The notes under the pieces: model-generated | Database searches by the model: none | Told to the model about the DNA's origin: nothing | Seen by the model: only the letters and a program-made list of their open reading frames with translations | Made by a program: the position numbers and the translations under genes | Assembly: GCF_028280385.1 (NCBI RefSeq) | Contig: NZ_JANQLX010000009.1 | Coordinates: 186,001-250,000 of the forward strand | Length of the DNA stretch: 64,000 nucleotides | DNA from: Allomuricauda sp. | GTDB taxonomy: Bacteria; Bacteroidota; Bacteroidia; Flavobacteriales; Flavobacteriaceae | Direction: 5' to 3' | Shown here: positions 33,834 through 42,827 of the stretch, in pieces | How positions within the stretch are numbered: the stretch's first letter is position 1 | Layout of the letters: every line of letters starts with the position of its first letter

Positions 33834-34664
33834 CTAATTTACATATTTTGCCGCAACCCAATTGTTCTTTTCGATATTTTTTACAAATTGTAAACCATAC
33901 CCTCCACATTTTGAGGAAATTGCATCCAAATCCTCATTATAGAACCCACTTAGAAATAGTTGCCCATTTGGAGCGAGGCATTCTGCATAGATGGGAATGT
34001 CCGCCAATAGAATATTCCGATTGATGTTGGCCAGGATTATATCAAATTTTTTGCCGGGTAGCATTGAACTATCTCCCTGGAATATTTCCATAACACATTG
34101 GTTCCTTTCGGCATTTTCAATGGCATTCAAATAACACCACTCATCAATGTCTATGGCTTCCACATGCTTTGCTCCTTTCATTTTTGCCAAAATGGCCAAT
34201 ACCCCTGTTCCACTTCCCATGTCCAGCACGGACAAATTCTCAAAATCCGTATCCAATATATGCTGCAGCATCATATGGGTGGTCTCATGATGGCCCGTTC
34301 CAAAGCTCATTTTTGGCTCGATCACAATGTCGTATTCCACCTCCTGGGGTTCGTGAAACGGAGCCCGGACCATACATCGACCTTCCACTAAAATGGGATG
34401 AAAGTTACTTTCCCATTCCGCATTCCAGTTCTGTTGCGCAATCTCCTTTTGCTCAAAAACTATTCTTACCCCAGGATGATGCAATGTCTGAATGTCATCC
34501 AATATCTGCTCGTTCCAATCGTCCTTAAGGACGTAGGCCAAAAGTTTTGCATCTTCCTCCACAAAACTCTCAAAACCCGCTTGCCCCAATTCGGCAATCA
34601 AAATTTCGGTCCACGGGGTCTTGGGTTCAATTACGAATTGATATTCAATGTAGGTTTGGCTCAC
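33834..34664 (-). CDS. prmA: Ribosomal protein L11 methyltransferase
   Basis: 276 residues. The SAM-binding motif is VLDMGSGTGVLAILA (near residue 148), followed by ANINRNILLADIP, the NPPF-like catalytic loop of PrmA (here AN-INRN). The N-terminal domain recognises L11. The start is a GTG (34664) that gives the standard SQTYIEYQF opening. The gene is 8 bp after tpiA and 20 bp before clpS. Confidence 0.95.
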   Translation of the reverse strand: MSQTYIEYQFVIEPKTPWTEILIAELGQAGFESFVEEDAKLLAYVLKDDWNEQILDDIQTLHHPGVRIVFEQKEIAQQNWNAEWESNFHPILVEGRCMVRAPFHEPQEVEYDIVIEPKMSFGTGHHETTHMMLQHILDTDFENLSVLDMGSGTGVLAILAKMKGAKHVEAIDIDEWCYLNAIENAERNQCVMEIFQGDSSMLPGKKFDIILANINRNILLADIPIYAECLAPNGQLFLSGFYNEDLDAISSKCGGYGLQFVKNIEKNNWVAAKYVN

Positions 34665-34672
34665 TATTGGGC

Positions 34673-35422
34673 TTAAATGGCTTTGATAATGGCAATAAAA
34701 TCATCGGCTTTCAATGAAGCCCCGCCAATAAGTCCACCGTCCACATCGGGCTTACCAAAGATATCAGCGGCATTTCCTGGTTTTACGCTTCCGCCATAAA
34801 GAATGGAAACTTCATCGGCCACCTCAGTGTTATAGGCTTCCGAAATGGTTTTTCTGATAAAGGCATGCATTTCCTGGGCTTGTTCCGGACTTGCAGTCTC
34901 CCCAGTGCCAATGGCCCATACAGGTTCGTAGGCCAAAACAATGTTCTTCCACGCACTGGCATCCAAATGGAAAAGGGCATTTTTTAACTGGCTTTCCACC
35001 ACAGAAAAATGGTTGCCGGACTTACGTTCTTCCAACTCCTCGCCAAAACAGAAAATAATTGTCATGTCCTTGTCCAGCGCCGTATTTACTTTTTTAGCCA
35101 AAAGTTCATCATCCTCCCCAAAATAGGCACGTCTTTCGGAGTGACCCAAAATCACGGTGTCTACATGGATGTTAAGCAACATATCTGCCGATATTTCCCC
35201 TGTGTAGGCCCCATTTTCCGCAAAGTGCATGTTCTGCGCTGCCACTTTTATGGAAGATGCCTGAAGATTTCGCTGGGCTAGCGCCAAATTTACATAGGTC
35301 GGAGCAACAATTACTTCCGCATGGGTATTGGGAAGCTTGGCGGATAATTCAGAAAGCAACGCCTCAGTTTCTTCCAAATTTTTATTCATTTTCCAGTTTC
35401 CAGCAACTATTTTGGTTCTCAT
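34673..35422 (-). CDS. tpiA: Triosephosphate isomerase
   Basis: 249 residues. Catalytic residues are Lys in GNWKMN, His in ILGHSERRAYFGE (near 96) and Glu in LAYEPVWAIGTG (near 165); the phosphate loop is ILYGGSVKP. It interconverts DHAP and glyceraldehyde-3-phosphate. It is the middle gene of a minus-strand cluster with prmA and clpS downstream. Confidence 0.98.
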   Translation of the reverse strand: MRTKIVAGNWKMNKNLEETEALLSELSAKLPNTHAEVIVAPTYVNLALAQRNLQASSIKVAAQNMHFAENGAYTGEISADMLLNIHVDTVILGHSERRAYFGEDDELLAKKVNTALDKDMTIIFCFGEELEERKSGNHFSVVESQLKNALFHLDASAWKNIVLAYEPVWAIGTGETASPEQAQEMHAFIRKTISEAYNTEVADEVSILYGGSVKPGNAADIFGKPDVDGGLIGGASLKADDFIAIIKAI

Positions 35423-35477
35423 GGTGTTGGTTTTAAATTGTTGTATTCGTTATTAGATTTTACTATTCGATGTATTG

Positions 35478-36578
35478 TTAGCGGTCAAAATCCAGTTCAT
35501 TCAAATCGTTGTAATGGACTTTTTGGTGAATGGTTCCCTTGTTCAGGAGCAAAACTGCTGGATTGGACCGAACAATGGTCTTGAGGGTGGTTTCATCCGT
35601 GAAATAAAACTCGAAACCCAGCTTGTATTTTTGCCGAAGGTCCCGGGATTGTGCATCACTTGAGGCCGACATTCCAATTACCTTGTATCCATTGGACATG
35701 GCCTGTTTCGCTACTGCAGATACTTCTTCAAAATACACTTTGTTACTTTTTGCCAGATCATAGGCTATGACCATCATCAATTTTTCCTCTTGCAAAAGTT
35801 CCGCAGCGTAATCAACCCCTTCCTGCTCAATGGTAAAATCATGAATGGGAGGTTCATATCCCTTTTGGATTTCTGTGGTTTCCACATCAACAAACTCTCC
35901 ATCCACGGAAGGATAGTCCCCGTTGGTGACCACTACTTTATCCTTTCCATTTACCTTAAAACGCCATGCATATTCGTACAAAGGTTTGGGTGCATCCTCA
36001 GGTACGGTCATCCCCTCTTGAATGTTCGCCCCTATTTTATAGGGTCTAAAATCTACCGATGGAAGATGGTTTAATACATGATTGGCGAACAGGATGCAGG
36101 CCAAAAGTGAAATTCCACCTAAAATCCAATTGGTTTTTTGACCAAAAAATGGCGTGATATACTTTTTTCCAAAAAACAGGACCAAAATCAATCCCAACAG
36201 CACCACATCCTTGGTAAAGGATTCCCAAGGTGTCAATTTTATGGCATCCCCAAAACAGCCGCAATCGGTTACCTTGTTGAAGTATGCGGAATAAAAGGTT
36301 AAAAAAGTAAAAAAGACAATCATCAGGAGTAAGCTCCAGATGGTGAACTTGGGTTTGAATCCGATGAGCAGTAATACTCCAAGCAATACCTCCACGATGA
36401 CTACAAAAATGGAAATGGCCAGAGCCATGGGCATCAAAAATGGCAAATCCAAAACTCCTTGACTAAAATACTCTTCCAGCTTAAAGGAGAATCCTACTGG
36501 ATCGTTGAGCTTGATCAAGCCGCTAATAATAAAAAGGACTCCAACAATGATCCTAGAAAACCAAACCAAATATTTCAT
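35478..36578 (-). CDS. BT_3928 family protein (DoxX/MauE-like membrane protein with thioredoxin-like tail)
   Basis: 366 residues. The N-terminal DoxX/MauE-type membrane domain (about 1-175, at least four helices; VGVLFIISGLIKLNDPVGFS) carries DCGCFGDAIKLTPWESF, a cysteine motif of the BT_3928 group. A periplasmic C-terminal part (about 260-366; KLMMVIAYDLAKSNKVYFEE and PAVLLLNKGTI) has a thioredoxin-like fold without CxxC. It is probably involved in envelope redox or cofactor maturation. It lies between DUF1599 and tpiA in the order conserved among Bacteroidota. Confidence 0.88.
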   Translation of the reverse strand: MKYLVWFSRIIVGVLFIISGLIKLNDPVGFSFKLEEYFSQGVLDLPFLMPMALAISIFVVIVEVLLGVLLLIGFKPKFTIWSLLLMIVFFTFLTFYSAYFNKVTDCGCFGDAIKLTPWESFTKDVVLLGLILVLFFGKKYITPFFGQKTNWILGGISLLACILFANHVLNHLPSVDFRPYKIGANIQEGMTVPEDAPKPLYEYAWRFKVNGKDKVVVTNGDYPSVDGEFVDVETTEIQKGYEPPIHDFTIEQEGVDYAAELLQEEKLMMVIAYDLAKSNKVYFEEVSAVAKQAMSNGYKVIGMSASSDAQSRDLRQKYKLGFEFYFTDETTLKTIVRSNPAVLLLNKGTIHQKVHYNDLNELDFDR

Positions 36579-36600
36579 ATTTCTTTAAAATAAAAATCCA

Positions 36601-36650
36601 AATACAAGTTCAAGTTCAAGTTCAAATACAAGCTCAAGTTCAAGTTCAAA
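36601..36650. repeat. Tandem CAAGTT-type repeat
   Basis: Two adjacent 24-bp units of AATACAAG(T/C)TCAAGTTCAAGTTC, each made of CAAGTT hexamers, occupy the gap between the DUF1599 gene and the BT_3928 gene. The 6-bp period makes length variation by slippage likely. Confidence 0.8.
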
Positions 36651-36660
36651 TGACTATTCG

Positions 36661-37206
36661 TTATTTGGAATTTTGATTTAAGTGGATTAATGCAAAAACC
36701 GCATAATTGATAATGTCCTGATAATTGGCATCTATCCCCTCACTGACCAAGGTTTCGCCCTGGTTATCCTCAATTTGTTTTACCCGAAGCAACTTTTGCA
36801 AAATCAAATCGGTAAGCGAACTTACCCTCATGTCCCGCCAAGCCTCCCCATAATCATGGTTTTTATTTTCCATCAGGGTTTTGGCGGTCAGCACCTCCTC
36901 ATCATATAATGCTATGGCCTGCGCTTCATCCAAATCTGGTTGTTCAGCAATGCCTTTTTTTAATTGGACCAGGGCCATTATGGCGTAATTGATGATCCCC
37001 ACAAATTCAGATTGCTCGCCTTCATCCACTTTTCGAACCTCGTTCTCCTGTAAACTCCGAATGCGCTGTGCCTTAATAAAAATCTGGTCGGTCAAGGAAG
37101 GAAGTCGCAATATGCGCCAAGCGGTTCCATAGTCCTTGGTCTTTTTTAAGAAGAGTTCCCGGCAGGTATGGATAACCGCATCGAACTGTTGGGAGGTCTG
37201 CTGCAT
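36661..37206 (-). CDS. DUF1599 domain protein
   Basis: 181 residues made of two related halves: KKTKDYGTAWRILRLPSLTDQIFIKAQRIRSLQE and ENKNHDYGEAWRDMRVSSLTDLILQKLLRVKQIEDN share the DYGxAWR...SLTD...K..R pattern. This internal duplication defines DUF1599. It is cytoplasmic and helical. The pattern of conserved Asp, Arg and Lys suggests nucleotide or phosphate binding, but function is not established. It begins the minus-strand cluster and is divergent from folP. Confidence 0.9.
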   Translation of the reverse strand: MQQTSQQFDAVIHTCRELFLKKTKDYGTAWRILRLPSLTDQIFIKAQRIRSLQENEVRKVDEGEQSEFVGIINYAIMALVQLKKGIAEQPDLDEAQAIALYDEEVLTAKTLMENKNHDYGEAWRDMRVSSLTDLILQKLLRVKQIEDNQGETLVSEGIDANYQDIINYAVFALIHLNQNSK

Positions 37207-37300
37207 GTATTCTTGCTAATTTGCGTAAATTTCGTCCAATCTTAGGCGCCCAAAAGCACCTTGCCAAAGATAATCAAACCCAACAAAGCACCTATTTTTT

Positions 37301-38134
37301 ATGACGATAAACTGCAAGGGAAACCTCATCGACCTAAGTCAACCCAAAGTCATGGGAATCTTGAACCTTACCCCGGATTCATTTTATGACGGGGGTAAGT
37401 ACAAAGATGAAGCTTCCATACTTGCCCAGGTTGAAAAAATGCTTCAAGGCGGAGCCACTTTTATCGATATGGGAGCCTATAGCTCCCGTCCCGGTGCCGA
37501 ACATGTGGAGGAAGGCGAAGAGCTTAATCGCATGCTTCCCATCGTGGAGTTGATATTGAAGCACTTTCCGGATACTTTGATTTCCATAGATACTTTTAGA
37601 AGCACGGTAGTAATACAAAGTATTGAGGCAGGGGCAGCCATGGTCAACGATATTTCTGCAGGTAACTTGGACAGCAATATGTTTGCCACTATTGCCAAGC
37701 GTCAGGTGCCCTATATTATGATGCACCTTAAGGGCACCCCCCAATCCATGCAAAAGGAGGCGGTTTATGACGATCTAATCCTGGATTTAAGAGCATATTT
37801 CTCCAAAAAAGTAAATGAGGCTGCCAGCTTAAAAATCAATGACCTTATTCTTGATCCCGGGTTTGGTTTTGCCAAGACCACCTCGCAAAATTATACCCTT
37901 CTCAACCACATGGACCAATTCCAAACCTTTGGTTTGCCGTTGCTCATAGGACTCAGCAGAAAATCTATGATCTATAAGATTCTGGAAACCACCCCAAAAA
38001 ATGCCTTGAACGGCACAACGGCGTTACACGCCATTGCCCTGTTAAAAGGGGCCAACATTTTAAGGGTACACGATGTTGCCGAAGCCATGGAATGCATTAA
38101 ATTGATCGAGGAACTGAAAGCGAATTCGCTCTAA
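37301..38134 (+). CDS. folP: Dihydropteroate synthase
   Basis: 277 residues. Motifs are VMGILNLTPDSFYDGG (pterin-pyrophosphate loop), IDMGAYSSRPGA and LDPGFGFAKT. It joins p-aminobenzoate to dihydropterin pyrophosphate in folate synthesis and is the sulfonamide target. It precedes cdaA by 44 bp on the same strand. Confidence 0.97.
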   Translation: MTINCKGNLIDLSQPKVMGILNLTPDSFYDGGKYKDEASILAQVEKMLQGGATFIDMGAYSSRPGAEHVEEGEELNRMLPIVELILKHFPDTLISIDTFRSTVVIQSIEAGAAMVNDISAGNLDSNMFATIAKRQVPYIMMHLKGTPQSMQKEAVYDDLILDLRAYFSKKVNEAASLKINDLILDPGFGFAKTTSQNYTLLNHMDQFQTFGLPLLIGLSRKSMIYKILETTPKNALNGTTALHAIALLKGANILRVHDVAEAMECIKLIEELKANSL

Positions 38135-38147
38135 TTCATGGTTCTGC

Positions 38148-38155
38148 TATTTTTG
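38148..38155 (+). promoter_or_regulatory. Possible -7 element before cdaA
   Basis: TATTTTTG matches TAnnTTTG in the short gap between folP and cdaA, 23 bp before the TTG start of cdaA. No TTG lies at the usual distance upstream. Confidence 0.4.
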
Positions 38156-38178
38156 CTAATTTTACAAAAACACCGCGG

Positions 38179-38964
38179 TTGGATTTTCTAAATTTTATTG
38201 AATTTAAGATCACAGATGTCATAGACATTGTGCTTGTGGCCGCTCTTCTCTACTATATCTACAAACTGGTCAAGGGTACTGTGGCCATCAATATTTTCAT
38301 TGGGATTGTCATTGTCTGGGCCTTGTGGAAACTTACCGAACTGCTCCAAATGAAAATGATCAGCAGCATGGTAGGCGGTTTTATGAATATTGGATTGATC
38401 GCACTGATCATTGTTTTCCAACAGGAGATACGGAAATTTCTTTTGATGATCGGTTCCACAAATTTTGCGGCAAAACGGAATTTTACCCGTCACTTTAAAT
38501 TCCTAAGACAGGAAGCCTTGCCCACTGATACCAATGTGGAAGCCGTAGTGGGGGCCTGTGAAAAAATGGGCATGTCCAAAACAGGGGCCATTCTGGTATT
38601 GGAACGTACCAATTCATTGGATTTCTTTAAATCGTCAGGGGATCATATGAATATCGAGATTACCCAGCCGATTTTGGAGAGTATTTTCTTCAAAAACAGT
38701 CCCTTGCATGATGGTGCGGCCATTATCCAGGACAATTATATCACGGCCACACGGGTGATTTTGCCAGTTTCCAACGACCGCAGCATTCCCCTGAGATTTG
38801 GTCTTCGACATAGGGCCGCTGTGGGCATAACCGAGAAAACCGATGCGGTCTGCTTGGTTGTCAGTGAAGAGACCGGCTCCATATCTTACATAAAAAATGG
38901 AGAATTTGTTCCGTATAAAGGAATGGATGCCCTAACCGCCATGATCAAAAAGGATTTGGAATAG
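38179..38964 (+). CDS. cdaA: Diadenylate cyclase
   Basis: 261 residues. Three N-terminal membrane helices (about 12-70) precede a DisA_N domain with DGA in SPLHDGAAIIQ (near 183) and RHR in FGLRHRAAVG (near 216), the catalytic motifs for c-di-AMP synthesis. The start is a TTG (38179); no ATG is near, and DFLNFIEFKITDVIDI is the normal CdaA opening. The next gene starts at the base after its stop, so the DUF3667 protein is cotranscribed. Confidence 0.94.
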   Translation: MDFLNFIEFKITDVIDIVLVAALLYYIYKLVKGTVAINIFIGIVIVWALWKLTELLQMKMISSMVGGFMNIGLIALIIVFQQEIRKFLLMIGSTNFAAKRNFTRHFKFLRQEALPTDTNVEAVVGACEKMGMSKTGAILVLERTNSLDFFKSSGDHMNIEITQPILESIFFKNSPLHDGAAIIQDNYITATRVILPVSNDRSIPLRFGLRHRAAVGITEKTDAVCLVVSEETGSISYIKNGEFVPYKGMDALTAMIKKDLE

Positions 38965-39729
38965 ATGGTTTGCAAAAACTGTAATCATACCCTGAACCCT
39001 AATGACCGTTACTGTGGTAATTGTGGAGCCAAAGTGATCCAAAACCGACTCACCCTCAAAAACGTTTGGCACGATCTTGCAAATCGGGTTTTTAATGTGG
39101 ACAACACCTTTCTTAGAACTGCTCGGGAACTTTTCACAAGGCCCGAAACGGTGATAACGTCCTACATTTCAGGAACACGGAAAAGGTATATGAATCCCAT
39201 TAGCTACTTTGCCATTGCCATCACCCTCTCTGGCCTGATGTTTTTTGTGCTCCAGGATATTTACAACCTCAATCTCACCGAAAGTAGCTTTAACGATGAA
39301 TCAACACCGCAATTGGATTATGTGTTCGATTTCCAAGCGCTTTTGTCGTATTTGAGCATGCCCTTATATGCATTTATGACTTGGATGCTCTTTAGTGCTA
39401 CCAAAAAATTCAACTATACGGAGCACTTGGTGGCCAATGCCTATATCATTGGCCAAACCTCCTATGTACAGGCGGTCACCTATATCTTTTTCTTGGGACT
39501 TTTCCCCATTAAGTTTGATGTGTTCAATTTTGCGTTTCTTTTCGTGATCGTGGCCTATCAGTTTTACGCTTTGGGCAGAATGCACCAGCTAAGTTTTTGG
39601 GGTACGTTTTGGAGGGCTTTGGTGTATTTTTTCCTATTGATCATCGTCATGATGGGAATTGGGGTGATCATATTCTTTATCAGCCTTTCAACGGGCATGG
39701 TAAGCTTGGAAGATTTTGCCCCCAAATAA
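38965..39729 (+). CDS. DUF3667 membrane protein with zinc-ribbon
   Basis: 254 residues. An N-terminal zinc-ribbon with two CxxC pairs (CKNC and CGNC, residues 3-6 and 17-20) is followed by the DUF3667 part, with PISYFAIAITLSGLMFFVL as first helix and about five membrane helices in total. The family is common in Bacteroidota; function is unknown. It abuts cdaA without a gap and could be linked to c-di-AMP signalling (inference). It converges on an ABC exporter gene with 1 bp between. Confidence 0.88.
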   Translation: MVCKNCNHTLNPNDRYCGNCGAKVIQNRLTLKNVWHDLANRVFNVDNTFLRTARELFTRPETVITSYISGTRKRYMNPISYFAIAITLSGLMFFVLQDIYNLNLTESSFNDESTPQLDYVFDFQALLSYLSMPLYAFMTWMLFSATKKFNYTEHLVANAYIIGQTSYVQAVTYIFFLGLFPIKFDVFNFAFLFVIVAYQFYALGRMHQLSFWGTFWRALVYFFLLIIVMMGIGVIIFFISLSTGMVSLEDFAPK

Positions 39730-39730
39730 T

Positions 39731-41503
39731 TTAGGCCACTTCCTCGGCCATAAACTGGGCCTCGTATAGGTCGCTGTAATAACCTCCCTTTTTCAATAGC
39801 TCCTGGTGATTGCCTATTTCCACAATCTTTCCTGCATCCATCACAATGATTTTGTCCGCTTTTTTTATGGTGGCCAAGCGGTGGGCAATGATAATTGAAG
39901 TTCTGCCCTCGGTAATCTTATCGGTTGCCTGTTGGATCAACTGTTCCGAATAGGTATCCACAGAGGAGGTGGCCTCATCCAAAATTAGGATACTGGGGTT
40001 GCTCACATAGGCCCGTAAAAAGGCGATAAGCTGACGCTGACCACTGGAAAGCATTGTGCCCCGCTCCTTGACATTGTATTGATATCCCTCTGGAAGACTG
40101 GAAATAAAATCGTGCACGCCTATTTGCTTGGCGGCCGCTTCTATCTGTTCTAAGGTCACCGAATCATCCCGTAGGGAAATGTTGTTGGCTATGGTATCCG
40201 CAAATAAAAAGACATCCTGAAGTACGATGGCAATATGGGACCGTAATGAGCGCAAAGTGTAATCTTGGATATTATGTCCGTCCACCAATATTTTACCGGA
40301 ATTGATCTCGTAAAATCTGTTGAGCAGATTAATTATGGTCGACTTTCCAGCCCCGGTAGCACCAACAATGGCCACGGTCTCCCCGGCATTTACCTCGAAT
40401 GATATACCGTGAAGCACTTCCTCGTTTTCCAAATACCCAAAATATACTTCAGAAAACAGGATATTCCCCGCTACATCTTCTTTTTCCAACCTACCATTAT
40501 CAGGGATGCTACTTTCCGTATCCAAAATTCCAAATACCCTGTTGGCGGCCACCATTCCCATTTGAAGGGTGTTGAACTTATCGGCAATCTGCCTTAGGGG
40601 TCTGAATAGTAGGTCCATCAGAAAAAAGAAAGCAAAAATAGAACCGGCATCGTTGAGCTGGGTGTTCTCAATGTTCTGGATAACACCAAAATACACCACC
40701 AACCCAATTCCTATGGAATAGGAAATTTCGGCAATGGGAAAAAATATGGAGTTGTACCAAACGGTCCGTAGCCACGCATTCTGATGTTTTTCGTTGATTT
40801 TCCTAAACTTCTCCTTTTCTATTTCCTCCCGGTTAAAAAGCTGTACGATCTTCATTCCCGCTATGCGTTCCTGAACGAAGGAATTGAGATTGGCCACTTG
40901 GGCACGTACTTCTATAAATGCCACTTTCATGGCCTGCTGGAACAAGCGTGTGGCAAACAAAATCACGGGTAAAATGGCAAAAACAATAAGGGCCAGCTTC
41001 CAATTAATGATCAGCATGATCGCAGCGGCAGAGAGCATTTTTAAGGTATCAGCCACAATAACAAAAAACCCTTGGCTAAATATTTCACCTATGCGCTGCA
41101 TATCGGCCACCGCACGGGTAACCAGGACGCCAATGGACGAATTGTCAAAATAGGTCATTTTAAACCCGATCATTCGCTCAAACATCCTTACCCGTATATC
41201 CTTGATCACAGATTCGCCCAACAAGTTCGCATAGTAATTGAACATTAGCTGACAAATTACCTGCCCCACCAATACGCCAAGCATGGAAAGCACCAAGAAA
41301 GTCAATAGCTCCGCATCCTTGGCAGACAAGGCCTCATTGATCACATCACGGACAAGCACCGGGGTCAATACCGCGAATCCAGCAGATAAAATGGCCACAA
41401 ACGCCACCAACCAGAAGATCCCCCGGTAGGGTTTGGTGTGTGCAAATACCCTTCGGAACAATCTGAAGTCGAATGCTTTTCCTATTTCATCATTGCTACT
41501 CAT
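39731..41503 (-). CDS. ABC exporter, fused permease and ATPase
   Basis: 590 residues. A six-helix exporter domain (about 1-330) is fused to a nucleotide-binding domain (about 350-585). Walker A is GATGAGKST, the signature is LSSGQRQ, Walker B is ILILDEATSSVD and the H-loop is AHRL. It belongs to the MsbA/MdlB-like half-transporters that act as dimers. The substrate is not evident. The stop is 1 bp from the convergent DUF3667 gene, and the start overlaps truA by 8 bp. Confidence 0.94.
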   Translation of the reverse strand: MSSNDEIGKAFDFRLFRRVFAHTKPYRGIFWLVAFVAILSAGFAVLTPVLVRDVINEALSAKDAELLTFLVLSMLGVLVGQVICQLMFNYYANLLGESVIKDIRVRMFERMIGFKMTYFDNSSIGVLVTRAVADMQRIGEIFSQGFFVIVADTLKMLSAAAIMLIINWKLALIVFAILPVILFATRLFQQAMKVAFIEVRAQVANLNSFVQERIAGMKIVQLFNREEIEKEKFRKINEKHQNAWLRTVWYNSIFFPIAEISYSIGIGLVVYFGVIQNIENTQLNDAGSIFAFFFLMDLLFRPLRQIADKFNTLQMGMVAANRVFGILDTESSIPDNGRLEKEDVAGNILFSEVYFGYLENEEVLHGISFEVNAGETVAIVGATGAGKSTIINLLNRFYEINSGKILVDGHNIQDYTLRSLRSHIAIVLQDVFLFADTIANNISLRDDSVTLEQIEAAAKQIGVHDFISSLPEGYQYNVKERGTMLSSGQRQLIAFLRAYVSNPSILILDEATSSVDTYSEQLIQQATDKITEGRTSIIIAHRLATIKKADKIIVMDAGKIVEIGNHQELLKKGGYYSDLYEAQFMAEEVA

Positions 41504-42242
41504 CCAGTATGGTTTTGGGATAGGATACGGCTGTCAAATATAACCCTTTTGCAGGCACGGAAACACCGGCCTTACTTCTGTCCTTACTTTCAATTATTTG
41601 GTTGACCTCGTCCGGCTTTCTCTTGCCCAGTCCCACTTCCAACAAAGTGCCTACCACTGCCCTTACCATATTCCGCAGAAAACGATCGGCGGAAATAGTG
41701 AATACCAGCTTATCCCCACGGTCTTCCCAAAACGCCTCCCTAACATCACAGATGTAGGTTTTAACATCTGTATTGGATTTGGAAAACGACTCAAAATCGG
41801 AATGTTCAAGCAGCAATTTGGCCGCTTCGTTCATGGCTTCCAGGTTTAACGGCTGCCTTATACAATGTGCCAACTCAAAATAAAACGGATTTTTCTGTTG
41901 TACCAGCCAATATTCATAGGTACGTTCCCCAGCATCAAATCGGGCATTGGCATTCTCCTTGACTTTTACTAGGTCAAAAACAGCAATATCCTCAGGTAAA
42001 AAAGCATTCAATCGATAAACAAAATCCTGTTTATCCGATATGGGTTCCGAATCAAAATGGGCATACATTTCCTTGGCATGCACCCCGGCATCGGTCCGGC
42101 CTGCCCCCACCACCTCGATAGGTTGGCGCAACAGGGTGGACATAGCCTTTTCCAGAACCTCTTGGACAGTAATGGCATTGGGTTGGTTCTGCCAGCCATG
42201 ATAAGCTTTTCCGAAATAAGAAAACCGGATAAAATATCTCAA
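41496..42242 (-). CDS. truA: tRNA pseudouridine synthase A
   Basis: 248 residues. The catalytic Asp is in GAGRTDAGVHAKEM (near 53), and the YHGWQNQPNAITVQ opening and FLRNMVRAVVGTLLEVG are family motifs. It modifies U38-U40 of tRNA. The start seems to be a TTG (42242), which gives RYFIRFSYFGKAYHGW as usual for TruA. It overlaps the exporter gene by 8 bp. Confidence 0.96.
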   Translation of the reverse strand: MRYFIRFSYFGKAYHGWQNQPNAITVQEVLEKAMSTLLRQPIEVVGAGRTDAGVHAKEMYAHFDSEPISDKQDFVYRLNAFLPEDIAVFDLVKVKENANARFDAGERTYEYWLVQQKNPFYFELAHCIRQPLNLEAMNEAAKLLLEHSDFESFSKSNTDVKTYICDVREAFWEDRGDKLVFTISADRFLRNMVRAVVGTLLEVGLGKRKPDEVNQIIESKDRSKAGVSVPAKGLYLTAVSYPKTILDE

Positions 42243-42330
42243 TGGGAATCCCTACTTTTAAGTGGTTAAAGATACTTGAAACCAAGCCAACTGAAATGGC
42301 ACTGCTATTTTTTAGCATATTTTTAGCTTT

Positions 42331-42825
42331 ATGACCAAAATCCTACTCCTGTCAGATACCCACGGCCATATGGACAGCACCATTTTAAAATATATACGCC
42401 AAGCGGATGAAGTCTGGCACGCCGGGGATATCGGAAGTTTGTCGGTAGCGGATAAAATACAAGCTGAAAAAACGCTGAGGGCCGTCCACGGTAATATTGA
42501 TGACGCTGTAATTCAAAGGGAGTTTCCGGAGCACCAACGTTTTTACTGTGAGGACGTGGATGTGTGGATCACCCATATTGGAGGCTATCCCAACCGTTAT
42601 GACCGAAGGATCAAGGAGGAAATCCAACGAAGGCCACCGCAACTTTTTATCAGTGGGCATTCACATATCCTAAAAGTAATGCACGACAAAAAGCTGAATC
42701 TCCTTCACATGAATCCGGGTGCCTGCGGGAAATATGGGTTTCATCAGGTAAGAACCATGCTTCGGTTTGTGGTCAATGGGAACAAAATATCAGATTTGGA
42801 AGTGGTAGAACTCGGAAAACGATAA
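42331..42825 (+). CDS. YfcE-type metallophosphoesterase
   Basis: 164 residues. The metal-binding motifs of calcineurin-like phosphoesterases are all present: LLSDTHGH, GDIGS, VHGNIDD, ITHIGG and SGHSHI. The short length fits the YfcE/MJ0936 phosphodiesterase group. The natural substrate is not clear. It precedes the PqqB-like gene by 2 bp and is likely cotranscribed. Confidence 0.94.
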   Translation: MTKILLLSDTHGHMDSTILKYIRQADEVWHAGDIGSLSVADKIQAEKTLRAVHGNIDDAVIQREFPEHQRFYCEDVDVWITHIGGYPNRYDRRIKEEIQRRPPQLFISGHSHILKVMHDKKLNLLHMNPGACGKYGFHQVRTMLRFVVNGNKISDLEVVELGKR

Positions 42826-42827
42826 TT

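Noticed and set aside
33814..33909. Upstream extension of clpS
   Set aside because: It overlaps prmA and the ATG at 33813 gives a normal ClpS.
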